From an uncultured Clostridia bacterium (GTDB lineage Bacteria; Bacillota; Clostridia; Christensenellales; UBA3700): a DNA stretch of 11,209 bases. The DNA lies in NCBI GenBank assembly GCA_947176975.1, contig CAMWSW010000018.1, positions 1 through 11,209 on the forward strand, written 5' to 3'. Below the pieces are notes generated by a model that worked only from the letters and a program-made list of their open reading frames with translations, did not search any database and was not told the DNA's origin. Shown one piece after another: positions 1-7,692 of the stretch (position 1 is the first letter of the stretch; each line of letters starts with the position of its first letter). The position numbers were made by a program, and so were the translations under genes.

Positions 1-639
1 ACGATAATAGGGGCGCTGAAAGGCAAGAATATCAAGAATCTCGGCAGCGGCAACCCCGGTACGATGAACGTAATGAGAAGTATCGGCAAGGGCTGGGGCG
101 CGTTGACTTTTGCATTTGATTGCGCAAAGGGCGTTGCTTTTGCGCTCATAGGCAAATTTGCTATTGACGGCGGTTCTGCCGATTGGATGTTCATACTCGG
201 CGCAGTCGCCGTGATAGGACACATATTTCCCGTATACACGAAGTTCAAGGGCGGAAAGGGCGTGGCCACGACGCTTGGAATGTTTTTGGTGGCGACTCCC
301 ATAGTCGGACCATGCGTATTGCTTGGGCTTGTGATATATTTGTTGTTCTGCAAAATAGGATTTATCGGTTCGTATCTTGCCGTCACGGCTTTGACGATAG
401 CCAATTGCATAAAATATAAAAACAGCGTCGCGGCAATCGTATGCTGTCTTGTCGTATGGCTACTCGTCATCATCAGGCACAAAGACAACGTCAAGAGATT
501 TTTGAAGGGCAAGGAAAATACGCTTTCCATAGTCGGCAAGAACGAAGTTAAGGAAATAAACGAAGAAGAATCTAATGTGTCTGACGACGTACAAAATGAT
601 TCGCAAGACGAGGATATCAAAGATAATTCGGAAGAATAA
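1..639 (+). CDS. plsY: Glycerol-3-phosphate acyltransferase PlsY (5' partial)
   Basis: Integral membrane enzyme that transfers an acyl group from acyl-phosphate to glycerol-3-phosphate, giving lysophosphatidic acid, the first step of phospholipid synthesis in most bacteria. The reading frame is open from base 1, and the conserved motif GSGNPGTMNV straddles the first in-frame ATG (64), so that ATG is internal and the true start lies upstream of the window. By comparison with the family about 20 N-terminal residues are missing. Other family motifs are visible: GHIFPVYTKFKGGKGVATT (the glycine- and lysine-rich second motif) and RHKDNVKRFLKGKE near the end. Several hydrophobic segments match the multi-pass topology. 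After the last motif there is a tail of about 40 residues, very acidic at its end (many Glu and Asp), longer than in the E. coli protein and probably cytoplasmic and disordered. It lies 9 nt upstream of ychF, probably in one operon. Identity is secure; only the start is unknown. Confidence 0.95.
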   Translation, partial: TIIGALKGKNIKNLGSGNPGTMNVMRSIGKGWGALTFAFDCAKGVAFALIGKFAIDGGSADWMFILGAVAVIGHIFPVYTKFKGGKGVATTLGMFLVATPIVGPCVLLGLVIYLLFCKIGFIGSYLAVTALTIANCIKYKNSVAAIVCCLVVWLLVIIRHKDNVKRFLKGKENTLSIVGKNEVKEINEEESNVSDDVQNDSQDEDIKDNSEE

Positions 640-648
640 GAGGTGAAT

Positions 649-1740
649 ATGAAACTTGGAGTAGTAGGACTTCCCAACGTGGGAAAAAGCACGTTATTCA
701 ATGCAATTACGCAAGCGGGCGCAGAGAGCGCCAATTATCCTTTTTGCACGATAGAGCCCAACGTCGGCGTGGTGGCAGTGCCCGACGAAAGATTGGATCT
801 TTTGGCAAAGCTTTACAACAGCAAAAAGGTTACGCCGACTGCGCTTGAATTTGTGGACATAGCCGGGCTTGTCAAGGGCGCGTCCAAGGGCGAAGGACTT
901 GGCAACAAATTCCTTTCGCACATAAGAGAAGTCGACGCGATAGTGCACGTCGTCAGATGTTTTGACGACGCCAATATCACTCACGTAGACGGCAGTGTCA
1001 ATCCCTTGAGAGATATTGAGACGATAGAATTCGAATTGATATTCGCCGATATGGAGAGCGTGCAGAAGCGCGCCAACAAGGCTAGGACTTCGGCAAAGGG
1101 CGGAGATAAGAAATATCTCGTCGAAGCCGATCTTATGGACAGGATATACGCTGAGTTGGAGAAAGGCACGCCTGCAAGATTGATAGATATGACGGATGAC
1201 GAAAAGGAAATCGCAAGAGATTTGTTCTTACTCACTTCCAAGCCAGTCATTTACGCCGCCAACGTAGGTGAAGACGACGTGGCAAACGGCGGCAACGAAT
1301 ACGTGACCAAGGTTGAGGAATTTGCCAAAGCGCAGGGCGCGAAGACTATTATGATATGCGCAAAACTCGAAGAAGAACTTGCAGGTCTTGACGAAGAGGA
1401 CAAAGAGCTTTTCAGAGAGGAATACGGTATCAAGCAAAGCGGACTCGATCAACTCGTGTCGGCTTGCTACGATTTGCTTGGACTTATCAGTTATCTGACG
1501 GCAGGCGAGAAAGAGACGAGAGCTTGGACTATTACCAAAGGTACGAAAGCTCCGCAGGCGGCAGGCAAGATTCACAGCGATTTTGAGAGAGGTTTCATAA
1601 GAGCCGAGATAGTCGATTGGAAGGTGCTTTTGGAGTGCGGTTCTTACGTCGCGGCAAAGGAAAAAGGCAAGGTAAGAAGCGAAGGCAAAGATTACGTAAT
1701 CAAGGACGGCGACGTAGTGCTTTTCCGTTTCAACGTATAG
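649..1740 (+). CDS. ychF: Redox-regulated ATPase YchF (OLA1 family)
   Basis: Cytoplasmic TRAFAC-class P-loop NTPase of the Obg/YchF group; the family prefers ATP over GTP and associates with ribosomes. From the ATG at 649 the protein is 363 residues, the same length as E. coli YchF. Visible motifs: G1 P-loop GLPNVGKST (residues 7-15), PFCTIEPN (31-38), G3 DIAGL (70-74), and NVGE (205-208) in place of the NKxD guanine-specificity motif, which is the hallmark of YchF. A C-terminal TGS domain runs from about residue 280 to the end (RAWTITKGTKAPQAAG). A GTG at 643 would add two residues, but AAGAGG at 638-643 sits 5 nt before ATG 649, which makes that ATG the better start. It lies between plsY (9 nt gap) and argS (14 nt gap), so it is probably co-transcribed with both. 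Confidence 0.97.
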   Translation: MKLGVVGLPNVGKSTLFNAITQAGAESANYPFCTIEPNVGVVAVPDERLDLLAKLYNSKKVTPTALEFVDIAGLVKGASKGEGLGNKFLSHIREVDAIVHVVRCFDDANITHVDGSVNPLRDIETIEFELIFADMESVQKRANKARTSAKGGDKKYLVEADLMDRIYAELEKGTPARLIDMTDDEKEIARDLFLLTSKPVIYAANVGEDDVANGGNEYVTKVEEFAKAQGAKTIMICAKLEEELAGLDEEDKELFREEYGIKQSGLDQLVSACYDLLGLISYLTAGEKETRAWTITKGTKAPQAAGKIHSDFERGFIRAEIVDWKVLLECGSYVAAKEKGKVRSEGKDYVIKDGDVVLFRFNV

Positions 1741-1754
1741 GATTTGAGGATTAT

Positions 1755-3440
1755 ATGGATTATAAACAACTTATTATTGACAGCATAAAAATAGATTCCT
1801 TGGACAAGCAGGAATTGCTTGCGCTCGTGACTACTCCCAAGGACAGTTCTATGGGCGATCTTTGCATACCTTGTTTTAAGCTTGCAAAGGAGATGAAAAA
1901 GCCTCCAATGGTCATTGCCGAAGAGATAGCAAAGTCCGTAGATAAAGGGGAGATGATAGAACAAGTGACGGCAGTCGCGGGATTTGTCAACTTCAAATTC
2001 GACAATGTGAAGTTTGCAAAGCAAGTTCTTTCCGACGTGTTGGCAAAAGGCGAAGATTACGGCAAGAGCATGGATGGCAAGGGCAAGACGATATGCATTG
2101 ACTATTCTTCCGTCAACATTGCAAAGCCTTTCCATATGGGACATTTGCTCAACACTGCGCTTGGCGGAGCTATATACCGCATATATACCGCGCTTGGTTA
2201 CAACGTGGTGGGTATCAATCACTTGGGCGATTGGGGTACGCAGTTCGGCAAGCTAATTGTAGCGTATAAGTTGTGGGGCAACAAAAAGGATATCGAAGAG
2301 AGAGGCGTGAGAGCGCTTGTAGAGATATACGTCAAATTCCACAAAGAAGAAGAGAAAAATCCCGCGCTTGCAGACGAGGCGAGAGCGTGGTTCAAAGCTA
2401 TTGAGACGGGCAATAAAGAAGCTTTGGAATTGTTTGAATATTTTAAGGAAATCACGCTCAAGGAAGTCAACAGAATATACGATAGACTGCATATCAAATT
2501 CGACAGCTACGCAGGCGAATCTTTTTACAACGACAAGATGCAGCCCGTGCTTGACGAGCTGACGGCAAAGGGACTCTTGCAAGAGAGCGAGGGCGCAAAA
2601 GTAGTCATGTTTGACGACGGAATGTCGCCTTGCTTGCTCCAACGTTCCGACGGCGCGACGCTTTACGCCACGAGAGATATGGCTGCGGCTTTTTACAGAA
2701 AGAATACTTACGACTTTGACAAGTGTCTATACGTAGTTGCGTATCAGCAAAATCTTCACTTCCAACAGATTTTCAAAGTACTTGAGATGATGGGATGCGA
2801 GTGGTCGAAAGATATGGTACATGTGGCGCACGGAATGGTATCATTGGAGAGCGGCGCAATGTCCACTAGAGAGGGCAACGTAGTATTTCTTGAGGACGTG
2901 CTCAACAGCGTAGTGGAAAAGGCAAGAGCTGTCATTGAAGAAAAGAATCCCGACCTTGAAGACAAGGACAAGATAGCCGAGCAAATCGGCGTAGGCGCAA
3001 CGCTCTTCGGCGTGCTTTACAACAGCAGAATAAAGGATATGGTATTCTCCTTTGACAAAGTACTCAACTTTGAGGGAGAGACGGGACCGTACGTGCAGTA
3101 TACCTACGCAAGATGCAACAGCCTCTTTGACAAGTGCGGAGAGATAGGACAGGAAATAGATTACACGGGACTTGACAACGCGTCCAGCAAAGCTATCGTA
3201 GCCCTTCTTGACAAATATCCGCAAATACTTCAAGAGGGCGCAAAGAAGTACGAGCCAAGCGTAGTCACGAGATATGCGATAGACCTGTCGCAAGCTTTCA
3301 ACAAGTTCTACTTCGAGTGTAAGATAAGTACCGAAAGAGAGGGGATTAAGAATTCTCGACTTATGCTGACGAAAGCCGTAAGACAGGTGCTTGGTAATGC
3401 GCTTGCGTTATTAGGTATAGAAACCCCAAACAAAATGTAA
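1755..3440 (+). CDS. argS: Arginyl-tRNA synthetase
   Basis: Class I aminoacyl-tRNA synthetase that charges tRNA-Arg with arginine in the cytoplasm. The product is 561 residues, normal for the family. Order of parts: N-terminal Add-1-type tRNA-recognition domain (about 1-110); Rossmann catalytic domain with IDYSSVNIAKPFHMGHL, holding the HIGH-type motif as HMGH (127-130); NHLGDWGTQFG (155-165), typical of ArgRS; GAMSTREGNVV (367-377), the KMSKS-equivalent loop, where the usual first Lys is absent as in many ArgRS; and a DALR anticodon-binding domain starting near GPYVQYTYAR (444-453). The frame is open upstream to 1617, but that extension overlaps ychF, is Arg/Lys-rich and is out of character with the family. 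The ATG at 1755 has GAGG at 1746-1749, 5 nt upstream. It is the last gene of the plsY-ychF-argS run; no convincing intrinsic terminator follows it. Confidence 0.97.
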   Translation: MDYKQLIIDSIKIDSLDKQELLALVTTPKDSSMGDLCIPCFKLAKEMKKPPMVIAEEIAKSVDKGEMIEQVTAVAGFVNFKFDNVKFAKQVLSDVLAKGEDYGKSMDGKGKTICIDYSSVNIAKPFHMGHLLNTALGGAIYRIYTALGYNVVGINHLGDWGTQFGKLIVAYKLWGNKKDIEERGVRALVEIYVKFHKEEEKNPALADEARAWFKAIETGNKEALELFEYFKEITLKEVNRIYDRLHIKFDSYAGESFYNDKMQPVLDELTAKGLLQESEGAKVVMFDDGMSPCLLQRSDGATLYATRDMAAAFYRKNTYDFDKCLYVVAYQQNLHFQQIFKVLEMMGCEWSKDMVHVAHGMVSLESGAMSTREGNVVFLEDVLNSVVEKARAVIEEKNPDLEDKDKIAEQIGVGATLFGVLYNSRIKDMVFSFDKVLNFEGETGPYVQYTYARCNSLFDKCGEIGQEIDYTGLDNASSKAIVALLDKYPQILQEGAKKYEPSVVTRYAIDLSQAFNKFYFECKISTEREGIKNSRLMLTKAVRQVLGNALALLGIETPNKM

Positions 3441-3468
3441 TCGATTAAAAATTTAATTCATACATTTT
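3432..3468. other. AT-rich imperfect dyad at the argS end
   Basis: Outer arms AAAATGTA (3432-3439) and TACATTTT (3461-3468) are perfect reverse complements. Between them lie inner arms ATTAAA (3444-3449) and TTTAAT (3452-3457). The dyad overlaps the argS stop codon. It could be a weak transcription end or processing structure, but it has no GC core and no T-run follows it, so it is not a canonical intrinsic terminator. The rest of the argS-marR gap shows only the marR promoter. Confidence 0.3.
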
Positions 3469-3502
3469 ACATAAAAATCATATAATCACCCTCATCATTT
3501 TG

Positions 3503-3530
3503 TTGACATAAATATTTTAAATGATATAAT
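3503..3530 (+). promoter_or_regulatory. Sigma-A promoter of the marR-ABC operon
   Basis: A perfect -35 box TTGACA (3503-3508) and a perfect -10 box TATAAT (3525-3530) are separated by 16 nt. A TG one base before the -10 (3522-3523) makes it an extended -10 promoter. It is the only strong promoter seen ahead of the three-gene export operon. Initiation is expected about 7 nt downstream of the -10, near 3537, inside the adjoining palindrome. A promoter this close to consensus would be strongly active unless repressed. Confidence 0.88.
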
Positions 3531-3552
3531 GATTGTTAGAAGTCTAACAATC
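3531..3552. promoter_or_regulatory. Palindromic operator, probable MarR binding site
   Basis: Arms GATTGTTAGA (3531-3540) and TCTAACAATC (3543-3552) are perfect reverse complements around a 2-nt centre (AG). The palindrome abuts the -10 box and covers the expected transcription start, so a dimer bound here would block initiation. Its size and symmetry fit a winged-helix MarR dimer, and the first gene downstream encodes such a protein, so autorepression is the natural reading. Because transcription should begin inside it, it is more likely a DNA operator than an RNA hairpin. That this MarR protein binds here is inference. Confidence 0.8.
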
Positions 3553-3561
3553 GGGTGGCAA

Positions 3562-3999
3562 ATGGAAAAGACGATAAGTTTTGAATTGCATTTTATCAAC
3601 AATCAAATCAAGAGAATAATCAACTCAATTCCGACTTTGCAGAGCAATGATATAAAGGGAATATACGGACACGTCATTGGTTTTTTGACGGAAAATTCTC
3701 ATAAAGACGTCTATCAAAAGGATATTGAGGAGCATTTGTCGATCAGACGTTCAAGCGTGACCAATCTTCTCAATCAAATGGAGAAGTCGGGATTGATAGA
3801 AAGGCGCTCGGTAGACGGAGACGGCAGGCTTAAGAAGGTGGTATTGACGCAAAAGTCAATTGATATACACGACAGCATTGTATGTGAATTCAAAAAAATC
3901 GAAGTAAAATTGCGTGAAGGTATGAGCGAAGAAGAACTTGACACACTTTTCCGATTGCTTGACAAGGTCAAGAATAACGTAGAAAAAGAACAAATATAA
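3562..3999 (+). CDS. MarR-family transcriptional regulator
   Basis: Small dimeric winged helix-turn-helix DNA-binding protein of 145 residues, the normal MarR size. The reader head lies at about residues 50-96: KDIEEHLSIRRSSVTNLLNQMEKSGLIERR forms the helix-turn-helix, followed by the wing DGDGRLKKVVLT (85-96) with the family's D-x-R pattern. Flanking helices (about 4-45 and 100-140) would form the dimer interface. The frame is open from an ATG at 3529, but that codon overlaps the -10 box and lies upstream of the expected transcript start. The ATG at 3562 is therefore chosen; it is preceded by GGGTGG (3553-3558). The gene lies 29 nt before the first exporter gene in one operon. It probably represses its own operon and is released by an exporter substrate, as is common for MarR-ABC pairs. 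The ligand cannot be read from the sequence. Confidence 0.92.
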   Translation: MEKTISFELHFINNQIKRIINSIPTLQSNDIKGIYGHVIGFLTENSHKDVYQKDIEEHLSIRRSSVTNLLNQMEKSGLIERRSVDGDGRLKKVVLTQKSIDIHDSIVCEFKKIEVKLREGMSEEELDTLFRLLDKVKNNVEKEQI

Positions 4000-4028
4000 T
4001 AGACAGAATAAAGAAAAAGGAGATTAAG

Positions 4029-5795
4029 GTGAACACGATAAAGAAATTGATGAAGAGTATCAGACAGTTCAAAGCTGCGTCGATTTTATCGCCCGTGTGC
4101 GTTACGATTGAAGTGGCTATGGAATGTATAATACCGCTTTATATGATTGAAATGCTCAAGAGAATAGAAGCCGACAACTCGATCAAGAATATTTTGCTTT
4201 ACGGCGGAATACTGTTGGCTCTTGCAGCGTTCTCGCTTGTATTCGGAATACTTGCAGGAAAGTTTGCCGCGACTGCGTCGACGGGCTTTGCAAAAAATAT
4301 GAGACAGGATATGTATTACCGTATCCAAGGCTTTTCATTTTCCAACATAGACAAGTTTTCCGCGCCGAGTTTGGTTACGAGAATGACGACTGACGTTTCC
4401 AACGTTCAGCTTGCGTATATGATGATAGTGAGAGTTGCGGTAAGGTCTCCGATAATGCTCATATTCTCACTCATTATGGCATTTGTCATCAACGTCAAAA
4501 TTGCTCTTATATTCTTGGCTCTCATACCTGTGCTTGCAATAGGCTTATTTGTTATGTTCAAATTTGTAGATCCGATATTTACGAGAGTTTTCAAGAAATA
4601 CGACGCTATGAACGAATCCATACAGGAAAATATCAAGGGTATCAGAGTAGTCAAGTCGTATGTAAGAGACGGATACGAAGACGAGAAATTTCAAAAGACG
4701 TCCAACGACGTGCGTTACGATTTCCTCAAAGGCGAAAAGATAATCGCGCTCTCCGGTCCGCTTATGCAATTCTGTATGTGGTTTTCCATATTGATGATAT
4801 GTTTTTTGGTGCCTATGTTCGGTGTTAAGGAAGGCGTAAATAGGTCTACGGAGATGTCTTCTCTCATCGTATATGCGTCGCAGATACTGTCGTCGCTGAT
4901 GATGCTCAATATGGTAATGATAATGATATCTATGGCAAATACGTCGGCAAAGCGTATCGTAGAAGTGCTTGATGAAGAGAGCGATTTACATAATCCCGAA
5001 AATCCCGTATACGAGGTGAAGAACGGCGACGTGCGTTTTGAAGACGTTGACTTCAAGTATGACGTCAAGGCGGACAGACGCGCGCTCAAGGGAGTCAATC
5101 TCGATATCAAGTCGGGCGAAACCGTTGGCATTCTCGGCGGTACGGGAAGCAGTAAGACGTCGCTTGTCAATCTAATTCCGAGACTTTACGACGCCACAAG
5201 CGGTCACGTATACGTCGGCGGTCTCAACGTCAAAGATTACGATCTCGAGACGTTGCGTAACGAAGTTGCCGTGGTATTGCAAAAGAACGTACTTTTCTCG
5301 GGTACTATAAAAGAGAATCTGAGATGGGGTAATCCAGACGCTACCGACGAAGAACTCGAGAGAGTATGTAGGCTGGCGCAGGCTCACGACTTCATAATGG
5401 GATTTCCCGACAAATATGACACGTATATCGAACAAGGCGGCACCAACGTGTCGGGCGGACAAAAGCAGAGACTTTGTATTGCAAGAGCTTTACTCAAAAA
5501 GCCGAAGATACTTATTCTTGACGACTCTACGAGCGCGGTAGATACCAAGACCGACGCCCTTATTCGCAAGGCGTTTGCCGAGGAAATACCTAATACGACA
5601 AAGTTTATTATTGCGCAAAGAGTAGCTTCCGTGCAAGACGCTGACAAGATAATTATATTGGATGGCGGCAGCGTAGTCGACGTAGGAAAACACGACGAGT
5701 TGCTTGCTCGCAATGAGATATACCAAGAAGTTTATTACTCACAGAACAAGACTAACAACGACAAGGAGGTAAAGGCAGATGGCTCCAAAAAATAG
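4029..5795 (+). CDS. ABC exporter half-transporter, degenerate ATPase subunit
   Basis: Membrane half-transporter of 588 residues: an N-terminal six-helix type I exporter domain (about 15-310) fused to a nucleotide-binding domain (about 333-570). Visible motifs: Walker A GGTGSSKT (370-377), Q-loop Gln418, signature VSGGQ (474-478), Walker B ILILDD (494-499) and D-loop SAVD (502-505). Two catalytic positions are altered: Asp499 replaces the catalytic Glu after Walker B, and Gln530 (FIIAQR) replaces the switch His. This is the hallmark of the degenerate-site subunit of heterodimeric exporters such as TM287/288, BmrCD and LmrCD. The GTG start at 4029 is supported by AAGGAG (4017-4022), 6 nt upstream. 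The 3' end overlaps the partner gene by 17 nt, suggesting translational coupling. It probably exports drugs or other amphipathic compounds; the substrate is unknown. The C-terminal 20 residues are polar and Lys-rich. Confidence 0.95.
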   Translation: MNTIKKLMKSIRQFKAASILSPVCVTIEVAMECIIPLYMIEMLKRIEADNSIKNILLYGGILLALAAFSLVFGILAGKFAATASTGFAKNMRQDMYYRIQGFSFSNIDKFSAPSLVTRMTTDVSNVQLAYMMIVRVAVRSPIMLIFSLIMAFVINVKIALIFLALIPVLAIGLFVMFKFVDPIFTRVFKKYDAMNESIQENIKGIRVVKSYVRDGYEDEKFQKTSNDVRYDFLKGEKIIALSGPLMQFCMWFSILMICFLVPMFGVKEGVNRSTEMSSLIVYASQILSSLMMLNMVMIMISMANTSAKRIVEVLDEESDLHNPENPVYEVKNGDVRFEDVDFKYDVKADRRALKGVNLDIKSGETVGILGGTGSSKTSLVNLIPRLYDATSGHVYVGGLNVKDYDLETLRNEVAVVLQKNVLFSGTIKENLRWGNPDATDEELERVCRLAQAHDFIMGFPDKYDTYIEQGGTNVSGGQKQRLCIARALLKKPKILILDDSTSAVDTKTDALIRKAFAEEIPNTTKFIIAQRVASVQDADKIIILDGGSVVDVGKHDELLARNEIYQEVYYSQNKTNNDKEVKADGSKK

Positions 5796-7692
5796 AAGCG
5801 TCAAAGGAACGATGTCGATACTTGGCAGACTTATTAAGTATATGTTCAAATATTACAGATTTCCGCTCGTTATCGTGCTTATCTGTATAACGCTCAACTC
5901 TATGGCTGCAATAAGTTCGTCGATATTTATCGAGAGAATTGTCAATGACGTCATTACCCCCGGAATTGCAAACGGTTGGGACAGCGTAAAAGACACTTTG
6001 CTTACCATCGTTGGTATCATGATAGGAATATATATCGTGGGTCTTATAGCTTCTTTTGTTTACAACAGAATTATGGCGCACGTTACGCAAGGATTTTTGT
6101 ATCACGTCCGCAACGATATGTTTGAGAAGATGCAATCACTTCCTATCAAGTTCTTCGATACGCATACGCACGGCGATATAATGAGTATCTACACCAACGA
6201 TACCGACGCTATCCGTCAACTTATCTCGCAGAGCGTTCCGCAAGCCTACGCTTCGCTCGTAGCCATTATTACTTTGCTTGTCACGATGTTGATGTCAAGC
6301 GTATGGTTGACTTTGGTCGTGCTTGCCGGCGTGGGTGTAATGGTAATGGTAATTAAGCTTATCGGCGGAAAGAGCGCAAAGTATTTTATTATGCAACAAG
6401 TCACGATAGGCAAGACGGAAGGCTTTATCGAGGAAATGATGCATGGACAGAAGGTCGTCAAGGTATTCTGTCACGAAGAGCAATCCAAGACAGACTTTGA
6501 CGCAATCAACGACACGCTTTTCAAAGCTAGCGAAAAGGCAAACAAATACGCTAATATTCTTATGCCTACGCTTGGCAATATAGGTCACGTCCTTTACGTC
6601 GTAGTTGCAATCGTCGGCGGTATTCTAGTGTATTTCGGCGCGCGTAATCTCACCGTGACTGGACTTGCGGTCGAGGGTATTAAGATGGGTGCAATTGTTG
6701 CATTCTTGAACATGAGCAGACAATTTACGTTCAATATATCGCAAGTATCTCACCAACTCAACTCCGTAGTTATGGCTACCGCAGGAGCAGGAAGAATATT
6801 CAATTTGCTGGATCAAACTCCCGAGACTGACGAGGGATACGTCACGCTCGTCAATGCAAAAGAAGAGGACGGACAGCTCGTCGAATGTGAGGAGCGTACG
6901 GGTATTTGGGCTTGGAAACACCCTCACAAAGCAGAGGGAACAGTCACGTACGAAAGACTTACGGGAGATATCGAGCTCAACGAAGTAGACTTTGGTTACG
7001 TGCCCGAAAAGCTCGTATTGCACGACGTGACGATACACGCCAAGCCGGGACAGAAATTCGCATTCGTAGGCGCAACCGGCGCGGGTAAGACGACGATAAC
7101 CAATCTTATCAACAGATTCTACGATATTGCCGACGGCAAGATACGCTATGACGGCATCAATATCAACAAGATCAAGAAAGGCGACTTGCGCAGATCTTTG
7201 GGAATTGTCTTGCAAGACACCAATTTGTTTACGGGTACTATAATGGATAATATCCGTTACGGTAGACTTGACGCGACGGATGAAGAGTGTATCGCTGCAG
7301 CAAAACTTGCCAATGCGCACGACTTCATCACACGTCTGCCAAGCGGTTATGAGACGATTCTGACGGGCGACGGAGCAAATCTTTCGCAAGGACAAAAACA
7401 GTTGCTCTCCATTGCAAGAGCTGCTGTGGCAGACGCTCCCGTAATGATTTTGGACGAAGCTACGTCGTCAATAGATACGCGTACCGAGGCGCTCGTACAG
7501 CAAGGAATGGATAGACTTATGGAAGGCAGGACGGTATTCGTAATCGCGCACAGACTATCTACCGTGCAAAATTCCGATATGATTATCGTGCTTGACCACG
7601 GTCGCATTATCGAAAGCGGTAATCACGAAGAGTTGATTGCGCAAGGCGGACAGTATTATCAGTTGTATACCGGCGCCTTCGAGCTTGAATGA
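5779..7692 (+). CDS. ABC exporter half-transporter, catalytic ATPase subunit
   Basis: Membrane half-transporter of 637 residues and the partner of the preceding gene. A six-helix exporter domain (about 20-335) is followed by an insertion or linker of about 45 residues (351-395, containing CEERTGIWAWKHPH) and a nucleotide-binding domain (about 397-635). Motifs: Walker A GATGAGKT (431-438), Q-loop Gln479, Walker B VMILDE with catalytic Glu560, and switch His591 (VIAHR). The signature is LSQGQ (535-539) instead of LSGGQ. This altered signature would face the Walker motifs of the first subunit, making one degenerate site, while this subunit's Walker motifs plus the partner's VSGGQ make the active site. 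The ATG at 5779 has AAGGAGGT (5763-5770), 8 nt upstream and inside the end of the first exporter gene. An in-frame ATG at 5812 is possible but lacks such a site. The operon ends after this gene. Confidence 0.95.
   Translation: MAPKNRSVKGTMSILGRLIKYMFKYYRFPLVIVLICITLNSMAAISSSIFIERIVNDVITPGIANGWDSVKDTLLTIVGIMIGIYIVGLIASFVYNRIMAHVTQGFLYHVRNDMFEKMQSLPIKFFDTHTHGDIMSIYTNDTDAIRQLISQSVPQAYASLVAIITLLVTMLMSSVWLTLVVLAGVGVMVMVIKLIGGKSAKYFIMQQVTIGKTEGFIEEMMHGQKVVKVFCHEEQSKTDFDAINDTLFKASEKANKYANILMPTLGNIGHVLYVVVAIVGGILVYFGARNLTVTGLAVEGIKMGAIVAFLNMSRQFTFNISQVSHQLNSVVMATAGAGRIFNLLDQTPETDEGYVTLVNAKEEDGQLVECEERTGIWAWKHPHKAEGTVTYERLTGDIELNEVDFGYVPEKLVLHDVTIHAKPGQKFAFVGATGAGKTTITNLINRFYDIADGKIRYDGININKIKKGDLRRSLGIVLQDTNLFTGTIMDNIRYGRLDATDEECIAAAKLANAHDFITRLPSGYETILTGDGANLSQGQKQLLSIARAAVADAPVMILDEATSSIDTRTEALVQQGMDRLMEGRTVFVIAHRLSTVQNSDMIIVLDHGRIIESGNHEELIAQGGQYYQLYTGAFELE

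Noticed and set aside
1617..1754. Upstream extension of argS in the same frame (46 extra residues, Arg/Lys-rich)
   Set aside because: It overlaps the end of ychF in another frame, does not resemble ArgRS, and the ATG at 1755 has a good ribosome binding site and matches normal family length.
3432..3502. Intrinsic terminator for argS
   Set aside because: The dyad here is almost purely A/T and lacks a following T-run; kept only as a low-confidence structure.
3529..3561. Earlier ATG for the MarR gene
   Set aside because: The codon overlaps the -10 box and lies upstream of the expected transcription start, so it cannot be on the main transcript.
6625..7395. Minus-strand open frame of 256 codons
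   Set aside because: It is antisense to the ATPase domain of the second exporter subunit and shows no recognisable protein features.
7381..7395. LSQGQ in the second exporter subunit as a sequencing error or inactivating mutation
   Set aside because: The matching Asp and Gln changes in the partner subunit make this the expected degenerate-site pattern of heterodimeric exporters.
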